Shown here piece by piece: positions 1 through 9,476 of a stretch of DNA of 64,000 nt. Position 1 is the stretch's first letter. Each line of letters opens with the position of its first letter. A program made the translations under genes and the position numbers. This stretch comes from Kineosporia babensis (GTDB taxonomy: Bacteria; Actinomycetota; Actinomycetes; Actinomycetales; Kineosporiaceae), in the NCBI RefSeq assembly GCF_021129305.1, contig NZ_JAJOMB010000006.1, forward strand, positions 248,001 to 312,000. Direction: 5' to 3'. The notes beneath the pieces were generated by a model that saw nothing but the letters and a program-made list of their open reading frames with translations, was not told the origin of the DNA and ran no database searches.

Positions 1-1
1 C

Positions 2-280
2 GACGACGTGGTCCGGGTCACCGACCTGGACTGTGTGGTGAGCTGCCGCCGCCTGGCCCGCTCCGAGGCGATCCTGGCCGGCGGCTCCTCCGGCGCCGCC
101 GTCGCCGCCCTGAACATCCTGGCCCAGCGCATCCCGGCCGGCTCGCGCTGCGTGATGATCTTCCCGGACGGCGGGGACCGCTACCTGGACACCATCTACT
201 CCGACGAGTGGGTCAGCCGGCACTTCGGTGACGTCTTCGACCACTGGCGCCCGGCCCAGCCGGTGGGGGCAGCATGCTGA
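2..280 (+). CDS. C-terminal part of a SbnA-like PLP-dependent 2,3-diaminopropionate synthase (5' end outside window)
   Basis: The frame is open from the first bases, so only the last 92 or so residues are present. The segment GGSSGAAVAAL looks like the glycine/serine-rich phosphate-binding loop of cysteine-synthase-fold PLP enzymes, and the tail DGGDRYLDTIYSDEW matches the end of that fold. In staphyloferrin B and related pathways SbnA joins O-phosphoserine to glutamate, and SbnB then releases L-2,3-diaminopropionate. The next gene is SbnB-like and overlaps this one by 7 bases, which is the main reason for calling SbnA rather than an ordinary cysteine synthase. The active-site lysine lies upstream of the window and cannot be checked. 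Confidence 0.8.
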   Translation, partial: DDVVRVTDLDCVVSCRRLARSEAILAGGSSGAAVAALNILAQRIPAGSRCVMIFPDGGDRYLDTIYSDEWVSRHFGDVFDHWRPAQPVGAAC

Positions 281-1281
281 TCATCGACCACGCCAGCGTC
301 CGCAAGATCCTGCACAACCGCGAACACGAGCTGATCTCGCTGGTCGGGCGGACCTACGCCGAGCACGACCGGGGGCGCAGCGCCCTGCCACACTCGATCT
401 TCCTGCGCTTTCCCGACCAGCCGGCCGACCGGATCATCGGCCTGCCCGCCTACCTGGACGGCCCGCCCCGGGCCGGGATCAAGTGGATCTCCTCGTTCCC
501 CGGCAACATCGAGACCGGTCAGGAACGGGCCAGTGCCGCGATCATCCTGAACTCGATGAGCACCGGGCACCCGCAGGCCCTGGTCGAGGGCTCGCTGATC
601 TCGGCCCAGCGCACCGCTGCGAGCGCCGCTCTGGCCGCCCGCGAGCTCAGCGTCCCGGGCGCCCGGGACGGCCTGGTCCTGATCGGTTGCGGCGTGATCA
701 ATCTCGAGGTGCTCCGGTTCGTCCGGGCGGCCCTTCCGGAACTGTCCCGGGTGACGGTGTACGACACCGACCCGGCCCGCGCCCAGGCCTTCGCCGCCAA
801 GATCAAGGGCCTCACCGTCGGGGTGGCCGGGCACCTGGAGCAGGCACTGCAGGCCGACCCGCTGATCAGCCTGGCCACCAACGCCGCCACCCCGCACCTG
901 GACCTGACCGGCGCCGACCCGCAGACCACCGTGCTGCACGTCTCGCTGCGGGACCTGAGCGTGGAGACCGTCCTGGCCGCCGACAACGTCGTCGACGACA
1001 CCGACCACGTCTGCCGCGAACGGACCTCGCTGCACCTGGCCGAGCAGCAGACCGGTTCCCGCGACTTCGTCACCGCGACGATCGGCGGGCTGATCCGGGG
1101 CGAGGGCCCGTCCGTGCGCACCGACGCGGGCCGCCCCCGGCCGGTGATCTTCTCCCCGTTCGGCCTGGGCGTGCTCGACCTGGCCCTGGCCGACCTGGTC
1201 GTCACCCGGGCCCGGCAGCAGGGGCTGGGCGTGGCGGTCGATGACTTCCTGCCCGTCGCAACCCCACAGACCGTGCACTGA
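274..1281 (+). CDS. SbnB-like 2,3-diaminopropionate biosynthesis dehydrogenase (ornithine cyclodeaminase/mu-crystallin family)
   Basis: This 335-residue protein belongs to the ornithine cyclodeaminase/mu-crystallin family. GIKWISSFPGN (about residues 78-88) and a Rossmann segment VLIGCGVINLEVLRF near residue 136 match SbnB. By family, SbnB oxidatively hydrolyses N-(1-amino-1-carboxyethyl)-glutamate to L-2,3-diaminopropionate and 2-oxoglutarate using NAD+. The ATG at 274 overlaps the end of the SbnA-like gene and has a G-rich stretch just upstream. The NRPS starts 11 bases after the stop, so precursor supply and assembly line are co-transcribed. Assignment to Dap synthesis rests on the SbnA neighbour; a plain cyclodeaminase is the alternative. 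Confidence 0.85.
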   Translation: MLIIDHASVRKILHNREHELISLVGRTYAEHDRGRSALPHSIFLRFPDQPADRIIGLPAYLDGPPRAGIKWISSFPGNIETGQERASAAIILNSMSTGHPQALVEGSLISAQRTAASAALAARELSVPGARDGLVLIGCGVINLEVLRFVRAALPELSRVTVYDTDPARAQAFAAKIKGLTVGVAGHLEQALQADPLISLATNAATPHLDLTGADPQTTVLHVSLRDLSVETVLAADNVVDDTDHVCRERTSLHLAEQQTGSRDFVTATIGGLIRGEGPSVRTDAGRPRPVIFSPFGLGVLDLALADLVVTRARQQGLGVAVDDFLPVATPQTVH

Positions 1282-1292
1282 AAGGACTTTCG

Positions 1293-4200
1293 ATGAACTC
1301 CTTGGTCACCAGCTCCGCCGGTCCGGCCGTGAAGCGCGGGGACGGCGACCAACTACGGGTGCTGCTGCCCGGCCTGGTCGCCGAACGGATCGACAGCGAC
1401 CCGGACGCCCCGGCCGTCACCTTCGGCGGCCGCAGCACCGACTACGCCACCCTCGGGGCCCGGGCCGCGGCCGTGGCGCAGCGCCTGCGCGCTCGCGGCG
1501 TGCGCCGGGGCGACCCGGTCGGCGTGTGCCTGAACCGACACCCCGACCTGGTCGCGGCCCTGCTCGGGGTCTGGTGGGCGGGGGCGGCCTACGTGCCGCT
1601 CGACCCGAACCACCCGGACGATCGGCTGGCCTGGATGGCCGCCGACGCCGGCGTCCGGGTCACCCTCACCCACAGCGACCTGGCCGGCCGGCTGGAGCGC
1701 GAGGTCGAGATCCTGGACGACCTGACCGCCACCGCCACCGACGAGCCGGTCAGCGTGCTGCCGGTGACCGCCGAGGACGCGGCCTACATCATGTACACGT
1801 CCGGTTCGACCGGGCGGCCCAAGGGCATCGTGATCAGCCACGGCGGCATCGCCAACCGGGTGCTGTGGACGGTGCGCACCCACGGCCTGGGCCCGGGCGA
1901 CCGGGTGCTGCAGAAGACCTCCACCGGTTTCGACGCCGCGGTCTGGGAGTTCTTCGCCCCCCTGGTCAGCGGCGCCACCGTCGCCCTGGCCCCGCTCGGC
2001 GCCGAGCGCGATCCGCAGCTGATGGTCGCGGCGATCGCCGAGCAGGACATCACCGTGCTGCAGGGCGTGCCCTCGGTGCTGCGCCGCCTGGTCGCCGAAC
2101 CCGCCTGGCCCAGCTGCAGTTCGCTGCGCCTGGTGTTCTCCGCGGGCGAGCCCCTGGACGGTGGCCTGGCCCGGGCGCTGGGTGCCGACGGCCGCGCCGA
2201 GGTGTGGAACACCTACGGCCCGACCGAGTGCTCGATCGACGTGAGCGCGCACCACAGCGATCCGGCCGCCCCCGACGGCCCGGTACCGATCGGCCGCCCG
2301 TTGGAGAACGTGCGGATCCTGTTGCTGGAACCCAGCGGCGACCCGGTGCCGATCGGGGTCCCGGGCGAGATCCACGTGGGTGGCGCCGGTCTGGGCCGCG
2401 GCTACCTGAACCAGCCCGCGCTGACCGCCGAGCGGTTCGTCCCTGACCCGTACGGCGAGCGCGGCGCCCGCCTGTACCGCACCGGCGACCAGGCCCGCTG
2501 GCGCCCGGACGGCAGCCTGGAGTTCCTCGGCCGCCTGGACGACCAGGTCAAGGTCAACGGGGTGCGGATCGAGCCCGGTGAGGTGGAGGCCGCGCTGCTC
2601 GGGCATCCGGCGATCGAGGACGCGGCCGTCCTGGTCGAGGAGCACGAGCAGGGCAAGCGGCTGGTCGGCTACCTGGCCGGGACCGCGCTGCCCACCGTCG
2701 AGGCGGTCCGGCTGCACCTGCGCGAGCGGGTGCCCGAGGTGATGATCCCGGCCCGGTTCGTCCCGCTGGCGCAGTTCCCGCTGAACACCAGCGGCAAGAC
2801 CGACCGCAAGGCGCTGGCCGCGCTGGCCCCCGTGACCCGACGCAGTGTGGGCCCGCGCAACGCCGCCGAGGAGCTGATCGCCGAGATCTGGCGGGACCTG
2901 CTCGGGGTCGAGGAGGTCGGGGTCGAGGACGACTTCTTCGCCCTCGGCGCGACCTCGCTGGACGTGACCCGGCTGGCCACCCGGCTGCGGGCGCGCTGCG
3001 GCCGGGTGGACCTGCCGGGCCTGTTCGGCACCTTCACCCTGGCCGGCCAGGCCGCCCTGATCGGCCCCGCCGAACCGGAACCGATCAGCGTCCGCAAGGT
3101 CGATCGCACCGGCCCGCTGCCCCTGTCACCCGGCCAGCACCGGCTGTGGTTCCTGGACACCCTGCACCCCGGCAGCCCGGAATGGGTGGCCCCGCTCTTC
3201 CTGCGCCTGCCCGGCCAGGCCGACGAGCAGAACGTCCGCCAGGCCCTGCGCCACCTCGAGGAACGGCACGAGTCGCTGCGCACCCGCTACCCGGTGCGCG
3301 ACGGTGAGCCCACGCAGGTGGTGGGGCCGGCCGGTGAGATCGAGCTGCGCCTGGAGCAGGCCCCGGCCGAGAAGCTGGCCGGGCTCTTCGCCGAGCAGTT
3401 CGCCCGCGGGTTCGACCTGGCCACCGGCCCGCTGTGGCGGGCGCTGCTGGTGGACGTGCCCGAGCAGGACCCGGTGCTGCTGATCACCGTGCACCACATC
3501 GCCTCGGACGGCTGGTCCACCGCCGTGCTGGAGCGCGAGCTGCGGGCGCTGCTGGCCGGCGAGCAGCTGCCGGACCTGCCGGTGCAGTACGCCGACTACG
3601 CCGTCTGGCAGCGCGAGCACCGCACCGACGAGGCCCTCGCCGACGACCTGGCGTTCTGGCGGGCCGAACTGGCCGGCGCGATGCCGACCGAGCTGCTGAC
3701 CGACCGTCCCCGCCCCGCCCGCCGCAGCGGCGCGGGCGCCGGCGTCCAGGTGCGCATCCCACCCGCCCTGGCCCAGACCGTCGGGGAGTTCTCGCAGGCG
3801 CGCGGTGTCACCCCGTTCATGACCCTGCTGACCACGCTGGCCGCCCTGCTGTCGCGGCACACCGGCTCAGGCGACGTGGTGATCGGCACCCCGGTGGCGG
3901 GCCGCGACCGCGAGGAACTGGGCGGCGTGGTCGGGTTCTTCCTGAACTCGGTGGTGCTGCGCTGCCGCCTGGACGAGGACCTGGACGGCACGGGCGCCCT
4001 GGAACGGATCAAACGCACCTGCGCCGGGGCGTTCGCCCACCAGAACGTGCCGTTCGAGCGTCTGGTCACGGAACTGCAGCCGCAGCGCGACCTCTCGCGG
4101 ACCCCGCTCTACCAGGTCGCTTTCGACCTGCAGGAGGAGGGGGCGACCACGATGACCGCGGACCGGGCGGTGAACAAGGCGTTCCAGCAGTCCTGGAAGG

Positions 4201-6251
4201 TCTCCAAGACCGATCTGACGCTGTTCGTGCGCCGGGACGCCCACGGCGGCCTGGACGCCGCTTTCGAGTACTCCACCGAGCTTTTCGACCAGTCCACGGT
4301 GCGCCGGCTGGGCGAACGGTACGTGCGCCTGCTGCGGGCCATCGTGACCGAACCGGACCGCCGGCTCTCGACACTGGAACTGATGCCCGACGCCGAGGCC
4401 CGGCAGGTGCGGCAGTGGTCGGTCAACTACGGGCCGCTGCCGCGGACCTGCGTGTCCGAGGACGTCCGGGCGGCCGGGGCGATCAGCCCTGAGGCGGTGG
4501 CCGTGGAGTGCGGGACGCGCTCGCTCACCTACGCCGAGCTCGAGGCCCAGAGCAACCGGATCGCGCATCGGCTGAGCGATCTGGTCAGCGGTGAGGCGAC
4601 GGTCGCGGTCCTGCTGGATCGGGGTCCCGAGCTGATCGCCACCATGCTCGGCATCTGGAAGGCCGGGGCCGCCTACGTGCCCCTGGACCCCTCGTTCCCG
4701 GCCGCCCGGATCGCCGACATGCTGCACAGCGCCGGCACCACCGTGGCGATCACCGCAGCGGAATACGCGGACCGGTTCCCGGCCCAGATCAGGACTTTGG
4801 GACCGGAGGACGCCGACGGCTGCCCCGACACCCCGCCGGAGATCGAGCCGCACCTGGACCAGCTGGCCTACGTCATCTTCACCTCCGGCTCCACCGGGCG
4901 GCCGAAGGGCGTGGCCGTCACCCACCGCGGGCTGGCCAACCACGTGCACTGGGCCGCCCGCGAGCTGGCGGGTCAGGGCGCGGGCGGGGCCCCGCTGTTC
5001 TCGTCGGTGGCCTTCGACCTGGTGGTGCCCAACCTGTGGGCGCCGCTGGTGGCTGGGCAGCGGGTCTGGATGTACCCGCAGCCGGCCGAACTGGACGGTC
5101 TCGGAAAGGCTTTGACCCAGGCCGGGCGCTTCAGCTTCGTCAAGCTGACCCCGGGGCACCTGGAACTGCTGGAGCACCAGCTCACCCCGGCCCAGATGGA
5201 CCGGCTGGCCGAGGTGATCGTGGTGGCCGGAGAGGCGCTGGCCGGCCCGCTGGCCCAGCGCTGGCGCAACGTGCTGGGCGACGGCCGGCTGATCAACGAG
5301 TACGGCCCGACCGAGGCGTCGGTGGGCACCTGTGTGCACCCGGTCGTGGGCCGGGTGGAGACGGACGTGGTGCCGATCGGCCGGCCGTTGCCGAACCTGA
5401 CCATGCATGTCCTGCACGAGGACGGCCGTCCGGCCCCGATCGGGGCCGCCGGTGAGCTCTGGGTCGGGGGAGTCGGGGTGGCCCGCGGGTACATCGGCCG
5501 GCCCGACCTGACCGCCGAGCGGTTCGTCCCTGACCCCTGGGGATCGTCCGGGGCCCGGCTGTACCGCACCGGTGACCTGGCGCGGTTGCGGGGCGACGGG
5601 GCGGTGGAGTTCCTGGGGCGCGCCGACGACCAGGTGAAGATTCGGGGCTACCGGGTCGAGCCCGGGGAGGTCCGGGCCTGGCTGCTGGAGAACCCCGAAA
5701 TCAAGGACGCGGTGGTCCTGGCCGACGGTCCCCTCACCGACCAGAGGTTGCTGGCCTACTACGTCCCGGCCGGCCCGGCCGGGCCCGGTGACCTGGCCGC
5801 CTACTGCGCGCAGCGCCTGCCGGCCTACCTGATCCCGGCCGATTTCGTTGCGGTGGAGTCGATCCCGCTGACCGCCAACGGCAAGCTCGACCGTTCGGCC
5901 CTGCCGCAACCCGGCCGGCCGGACCAGGTGGCCCGCACCGCGCCGCGCAACCCGGCCGAGGAGCGGGTGGCGCAGATCTGGGCCGAGGTGCTCGGCGGGG
6001 CGCCGCAGGACGTGGACGTGCACACCAGCTTCTTCGCCGCCGGTGGGCACTCGATCCGCGCCGTGCAGCTGATCGCCGAGCTGAAATCCGCCTTCGGGGT
6101 GCAGTTGTCGATCCGCGCCGTGTTCGAGCGGCCTACCGTGGCCGAACTGGCCGAGGAGATCGAGGCGGCGATCGTCGCCGAGATCGGGCAGATGTCCGCC
6201 ACCGACCTGATGGCCCAGATGAAGGACCCGCTGGAGGAAGGAAACTCCTGA
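1293..6251 (+). CDS. Nonribosomal peptide synthetase, A-T-C-A-T (loading and second module)
   Basis: This 1652-residue synthetase starts at ATG after AAAGGA. Domain order: A1 (about 25-520, YTSGSTGRPKG), T1 (LGATSLD, about 550), C (about 605-1040, canonical HHIASDG near 735), A2 (about 1060-1555, FTSGSTGRPKG) and T2 (AAGGHS, about 1580). There is no leading C domain, so A1-T1 is probably the loading module. Read by eye against GrsA, the A1 pocket is D-A-W-Q-F-A-T-I-D, perhaps Glx-like. The A2 pocket is D-L-P-K-V-A-E-V-G, close to the Asn code and identical to two A domains in the large NRPS. The protein ends shortly after T2 with no release domain, so the dipeptide should pass to the next synthetase. 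Substrate calls are inferences. Confidence 0.95.
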   Translation: MNSLVTSSAGPAVKRGDGDQLRVLLPGLVAERIDSDPDAPAVTFGGRSTDYATLGARAAAVAQRLRARGVRRGDPVGVCLNRHPDLVAALLGVWWAGAAYVPLDPNHPDDRLAWMAADAGVRVTLTHSDLAGRLEREVEILDDLTATATDEPVSVLPVTAEDAAYIMYTSGSTGRPKGIVISHGGIANRVLWTVRTHGLGPGDRVLQKTSTGFDAAVWEFFAPLVSGATVALAPLGAERDPQLMVAAIAEQDITVLQGVPSVLRRLVAEPAWPSCSSLRLVFSAGEPLDGGLARALGADGRAEVWNTYGPTECSIDVSAHHSDPAAPDGPVPIGRPLENVRILLLEPSGDPVPIGVPGEIHVGGAGLGRGYLNQPALTAERFVPDPYGERGARLYRTGDQARWRPDGSLEFLGRLDDQVKVNGVRIEPGEVEAALLGHPAIEDAAVLVEEHEQGKRLVGYLAGTALPTVEAVRLHLRERVPEVMIPARFVPLAQFPLNTSGKTDRKALAALAPVTRRSVGPRNAAEELIAEIWRDLLGVEEVGVEDDFFALGATSLDVTRLATRLRARCGRVDLPGLFGTFTLAGQAALIGPAEPEPISVRKVDRTGPLPLSPGQHRLWFLDTLHPGSPEWVAPLFLRLPGQADEQNVRQALRHLEERHESLRTRYPVRDGEPTQVVGPAGEIELRLEQAPAEKLAGLFAEQFARGFDLATGPLWRALLVDVPEQDPVLLITVHHIASDGWSTAVLERELRALLAGEQLPDLPVQYADYAVWQREHRTDEALADDLAFWRAELAGAMPTELLTDRPRPARRSGAGAGVQVRIPPALAQTVGEFSQARGVTPFMTLLTTLAALLSRHTGSGDVVIGTPVAGRDREELGGVVGFFLNSVVLRCRLDEDLDGTGALERIKRTCAGAFAHQNVPFERLVTELQPQRDLSRTPLYQVAFDLQEEGATTMTADRAVNKAFQQSWKVSKTDLTLFVRRDAHGGLDAAFEYSTELFDQSTVRRLGERYVRLLRAIVTEPDRRLSTLELMPDAEARQVRQWSVNYGPLPRTCVSEDVRAAGAISPEAVAVECGTRSLTYAELEAQSNRIAHRLSDLVSGEATVAVLLDRGPELIATMLGIWKAGAAYVPLDPSFPAARIADMLHSAGTTVAITAAEYADRFPAQIRTLGPEDADGCPDTPPEIEPHLDQLAYVIFTSGSTGRPKGVAVTHRGLANHVHWAARELAGQGAGGAPLFSSVAFDLVVPNLWAPLVAGQRVWMYPQPAELDGLGKALTQAGRFSFVKLTPGHLELLEHQLTPAQMDRLAEVIVVAGEALAGPLAQRWRNVLGDGRLINEYGPTEASVGTCVHPVVGRVETDVVPIGRPLPNLTMHVLHEDGRPAPIGAAGELWVGGVGVARGYIGRPDLTAERFVPDPWGSSGARLYRTGDLARLRGDGAVEFLGRADDQVKIRGYRVEPGEVRAWLLENPEIKDAVVLADGPLTDQRLLAYYVPAGPAGPGDLAAYCAQRLPAYLIPADFVAVESIPLTANGKLDRSALPQPGRPDQVARTAPRNPAEERVAQIWAEVLGGAPQDVDVHTSFFAAGGHSIRAVQLIAELKSAFGVQLSIRAVFERPTVAELAEEIEAAIVAEIGQMSATDLMAQMKDPLEEGNS

Positions 6252-7147
6252 TGCGTCATCTGATCTCGATCGCCGACCTGAGTGATGCCGAACTGCAGGA
6301 CATCGTGGCCCGGGGCGCCGCGTTCGCCGCGGGCGAGCGCTCCCGGGCCCTGGCCGAGGCGGTGATCGGCGTGTACTTCCGCAAGACCTCGACCCGTACC
6401 CGCACCGCGTTCTCCAGCGGAGCCCTGCGGCTGGGCGCCCAGATCATCGCCTACGGCCCGGAGGATCTGCAGACCAACACCGGTGAGACGCTGCAGGACA
6501 CCGGCCGGGTCTTCGCCCGGATGCTCGACGGCCTGGTCGCCCGGACCGCCGCGCCCACCGCCGAGCTGCGCGCCTGGGCCGGCCAGGACCGGATGGCGGT
6601 GGTCAACGCGATGACCACCGAGGAGCACCCCACCCAGGCGCTCACCGACCTGACCACGCTGCTGCAGCATTTCGGCCGGATCGAAGGGCTGCGGGTGCTG
6701 TACCTGGGCGAGGGCAACAACACCGCGGTCGCCCTGGCCCGGGCCCTGCCCCGCTTCCCCGGCGCCTTCCTGGACCTGCGCACCCCGGCCGGTTACGGGG
6801 TGCCGCGGGAGGTGGTCGCGGCGGCCGGGGCGGGGGTGCGCCAGCAGCACGACCTGGACGGGCTGGACTCTGACTACGACGTCATCTACACCACCCGCTG
6901 GCAGACCACCGGCACCAGCAAGCCCGACCCGGACTGGCGCACCCGCTTCGCCCCGTTCCAGGTCGGCGAGCAGCTGTGGCGCACCAGCCCGAAAGCCGTC
7001 TTCATGCACGACCTTCCGGCGCACCGAGGTGAGGAGGTCACCGCGCCGGTGCTGGACGGCCCGCACAGCATCGCCTTCGACCAGGCCGGGAACAAGCTGT
7101 ACAGCGCCATGGCCGTCCTGGAATGGTGCCTGGCCGGTTCCCGGTGA
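6251..7147 (+). CDS. Ornithine/aspartate carbamoyltransferase-like enzyme of the peptide pathway
   Basis: This 298-residue protein has the carbamoyl-phosphate loop STRTRT (about residue 46), the HPTQALTDL motif (about 127), and HDLPAHRGEE near 256 where ornithine carbamoyltransferases have HCLP. The Cys-to-Asp change there, in the amino-acid-binding loop, suggests a different amine acceptor. Its start overlaps the NRPS stop (TGATG), so it belongs to the peptide operon. The reaction would transfer a carbamoyl group from carbamoyl phosphate to an amine. With a diaminopropionate supply in the same operon, free Dap (giving 3-ureidoalanine) or a peptide-bound side chain are plausible acceptors. 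An arginine-biosynthesis role is less likely here. Confidence 0.88.
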   Translation: MRHLISIADLSDAELQDIVARGAAFAAGERSRALAEAVIGVYFRKTSTRTRTAFSSGALRLGAQIIAYGPEDLQTNTGETLQDTGRVFARMLDGLVARTAAPTAELRAWAGQDRMAVVNAMTTEEHPTQALTDLTTLLQHFGRIEGLRVLYLGEGNNTAVALARALPRFPGAFLDLRTPAGYGVPREVVAAAGAGVRQQHDLDGLDSDYDVIYTTRWQTTGTSKPDPDWRTRFAPFQVGEQLWRTSPKAVFMHDLPAHRGEEVTAPVLDGPHSIAFDQAGNKLYSAMAVLEWCLAGSR

Positions 7148-8448
7148 CCCTCGCCGAGCCCACCGCCCGGCCGGTACCGGAACAGCAGCCGGAGCCGGAG
7201 GTCCCGCTCGGGCGCAACCGGCAGTTCCTGCGGATGTGGGCCGGCTCGGGCGCGGCGGTGCTGGCCGAGCGGTTCAGCGCGGCCCCGTTCACCTTCGTGG
7301 TGATCTACGAGGGGTACGCCAAGAGCCTGGCCGGGCTGGTCGCTTTCGCGGCGTTGCTGCCGCAGCTGCTGGTCCAGCTGCCGGCCGGGGTCCTGGTCGA
7401 CCGCTGGGACCGGCGCCGGGTGATGATCGTGGCCGACCTGGTGCGGCTGGCCGGGGTCGCCTCGGTGGCGGTGGCGCTGATGCTCGGGCACGTCTGGATC
7501 TGGCACCTGGTGGCGGTGGCCTTCGTCCAGGGCACCTTCACCGTCTTCTACACCCTCTCCGAGCGGGCCGCGGTCCGGTTCGTGGTGCCGAAACACCAGC
7601 TTCCGGACGCCCTGGCCCGCAACGAGGCCCGGGGGCGGGCGGCCGCGCTCGGCGGGCACCCGGCCGGCGGCACACTCTACGAAATCACCCGCTGGGCCCC
7701 GTTCACCTCCAGCGCCGTGCTGTATCTGCTCTCGCTGCTGGCGATCGTGTCGTTGCGCGGGCCGATGCCGCCGCCCGAACGCCAGCAGCCCCGGTCCCCG
7801 TTCGCCGAGGCCCGCGAGGGACTGGCCTGGGTCTGGCGGGAGCGGGACCTGCGGATCGCTCTGGCCCTGATCGCCGTCAGCAACATGATCTTCCAGGGCA
7901 TCATCCTCTCGCTGCAGTTCATCGCCAAGGACGGTGGCCACTCACCGCTGTCGGTCAGCCTGATCCTGGCCGCCGGAGGGATCGGCGGCCTGGGCGGGGC
8001 CCTGCTGGGCGGACGCTGGATCCAGCGCTCGGGGATGGAGCGCATCATGGTGCGTACCTACCTGGCCTGGGCGCTGGTGCTGCCCGGGATGGTCCTGACC
8101 AACGACCCGTGGCTGCTCGGCGGTCTTTTCCTGCTGATGTCCGGGATCGGGGCCGCGGTCACCGTGGCCGGCACCGTGCACCAGATGCGGGTCACCCCCG
8201 AGCGGCTGCAGGGCCGGGTCGGCAGCGTCGTGTTCCTGATGGTCTCCGGCTGCAGCGCGTTCGGCGCCCTGGGCGCCGGATACCTGCTGCAGGAGACCGG
8301 AACCCACACCTCGATGCTGGTCTTCGCGGCCGTGATGGCCCTGCTGGCGCTGATCGCCGTGCTGGTCTTCGGCCGCCCGCGGCGCCCGCGCGGCCGGCAC
8401 CTGGCCCCACGGCCCCCGCGCTCACGGCGCGGGCGGCACTGCTGGTGA
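7144..8448 (+). CDS. MFS transporter, probable peptide exporter
   Basis: The 434-residue protein starts at GTG 7144, overlapping the carbamoyltransferase stop by 4 bases. Multiple hydrophobic segments are visible from about residue 30 to the end, and the cytoplasmic loop GVLVDRWDRRRVMI is the classical MFS loop 2-3 signature (DRWDRR). A second half with similar spacing (GGALLGGRWIQRSGMERIM) follows a central loop. The family moves small molecules across the cytoplasmic membrane by proton exchange. In this operon the likely job is exporting the peptide or a precursor; substrate cannot be read from sequence. It ends with an Arg/Pro-rich cytoplasmic tail. Confidence 0.85.
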   Translation: MTLAEPTARPVPEQQPEPEVPLGRNRQFLRMWAGSGAAVLAERFSAAPFTFVVIYEGYAKSLAGLVAFAALLPQLLVQLPAGVLVDRWDRRRVMIVADLVRLAGVASVAVALMLGHVWIWHLVAVAFVQGTFTVFYTLSERAAVRFVVPKHQLPDALARNEARGRAAALGGHPAGGTLYEITRWAPFTSSAVLYLLSLLAIVSLRGPMPPPERQQPRSPFAEAREGLAWVWRERDLRIALALIAVSNMIFQGIILSLQFIAKDGGHSPLSVSLILAAGGIGGLGGALLGGRWIQRSGMERIMVRTYLAWALVLPGMVLTNDPWLLGGLFLLMSGIGAAVTVAGTVHQMRVTPERLQGRVGSVVFLMVSGCSAFGALGAGYLLQETGTHTSMLVFAAVMALLALIAVLVFGRPRRPRGRHLAPRPPRSRRGRHCW

Positions 8449-8532
8449 GCGATATCGGAAACGTATAGACGCGGGTGAGAACTTTCCGGTGTCCGGTAGA
8501 GATCACGCTCAGAGAAAGGGTCTTCACCGATC

Positions 8533-9462
8533 ATGAGCTGGCAGCCACACGAGATCACGCCCGAGACCGTCGCCGCCCCCGCCACCGCGGCGGGCCTGGT
8601 CGACCACCTGCGCGCCGAGGCCGCGCTGGACCACCTGCTGACCGAGCACAAAGCCCTGGTGTTCCGCGGTTTCGGGGTCACCCCCGAGACCCTGGAGAGC
8701 GCCATCGACCTGCTCCTGCCGAACCGGCTGGCCTACGTGCACGGCAACTCGCCCCGCACCAAGGTGGGCAAGAACGTGTACACCTCCACCGAGTACCCGC
8801 CCGAGTACACCATCTCCATGCACAACGAACTGTCCTACGCCGCCACCTGGCCGGCCCGGCTGATGTTCTTCTGCGAGGTCGCCCCGACCACCGGCGGCGC
8901 CACCCCGATCGTCGACGGCACCGCCTGGCTGGAGGCGCTGGACGACGAGGTGCGCGACGCGTTCGCCGCCGGGGTGCGCTACACCCAGAACCTGCACGAC
9001 GGGCTGGGTCTGGGCAAGAGCTGGCAGGACACCTTCGAGTCGACCGACCGCGACCAGGTCCAGGAGCTGCTCACCGACTCCGGCGCCACCTGGGAGTGGA
9101 AGCGCGACGGGGGGCTGCGCGTGCACATGGTCCGCCCCTCCACGATCAAGCACCCGGTGAACCACAACGAGGTCTGGTTCAACCAGTCCGACCAGTGGCA
9201 CTCGGCCGCGCTCGGCGACGAGACCGCCGCCGCCCTGGCCAGGATCATGCCCGAGGACGAGCTGCCGCAGTCGGTCACCTTCGCCGACGGCAGCCCGATC
9301 CCCGGCGAGTACGCGATCCAGGTCCGCGACCGGGGCCTGGAGGTGGCCGTGGACGTGCCCTGGAACTCCGGCGACCTGATGCTGATCGACAACATCTCGG
9401 TCGGCCACGGCCGCCGCTCGTTCACCGGCCCGCGGCGGGTCCTCGTCGCGATGTCCGACTGA
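8533..9462 (+). CDS. SyrP-like TauD/TfdA-family Fe(II)/2-oxoglutarate dioxygenase (first copy)
   Basis: A 309-residue protein with the facial triad HxE in MHNELSY (about residues 96-102) and the distal His in VGHGRRSFTGPRR near the C-terminus. The stretch YTSTEYPPEYTISMHNE followed by GGATPIVDG is characteristic of the SyrP group. Members hydroxylate the beta carbon of amino acids, often tethered to a carrier protein, as SyrP does for Asp in syringomycin. ATG is preceded by GAGAAAGGG about 12 bases upstream. A second paralogue follows 15 bases after the stop. Likely substrate: one of the Asn-like or Dap-derived residues; this is inference. Confidence 0.88.
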   Translation: MSWQPHEITPETVAAPATAAGLVDHLRAEAALDHLLTEHKALVFRGFGVTPETLESAIDLLLPNRLAYVHGNSPRTKVGKNVYTSTEYPPEYTISMHNELSYAATWPARLMFFCEVAPTTGGATPIVDGTAWLEALDDEVRDAFAAGVRYTQNLHDGLGLGKSWQDTFESTDRDQVQELLTDSGATWEWKRDGGLRVHMVRPSTIKHPVNHNEVWFNQSDQWHSAALGDETAAALARIMPEDELPQSVTFADGSPIPGEYAIQVRDRGLEVAVDVPWNSGDLMLIDNISVGHGRRSFTGPRRVLVAMSD

Positions 9463-9476
9463 GGCCGGGGCACCTG

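Noticed and set aside
196-1278. Long minus-strand open frame opposite the SbnB-like gene
   Set aside because: It is a high-GC shadow: low-complexity Gly/Arg/Asp-rich translation, no domain, and the plus-strand gene has clear family motifs. The same holds for the other long antisense frames, such as 19248-26975, 34008-37964 and 60614-63838.
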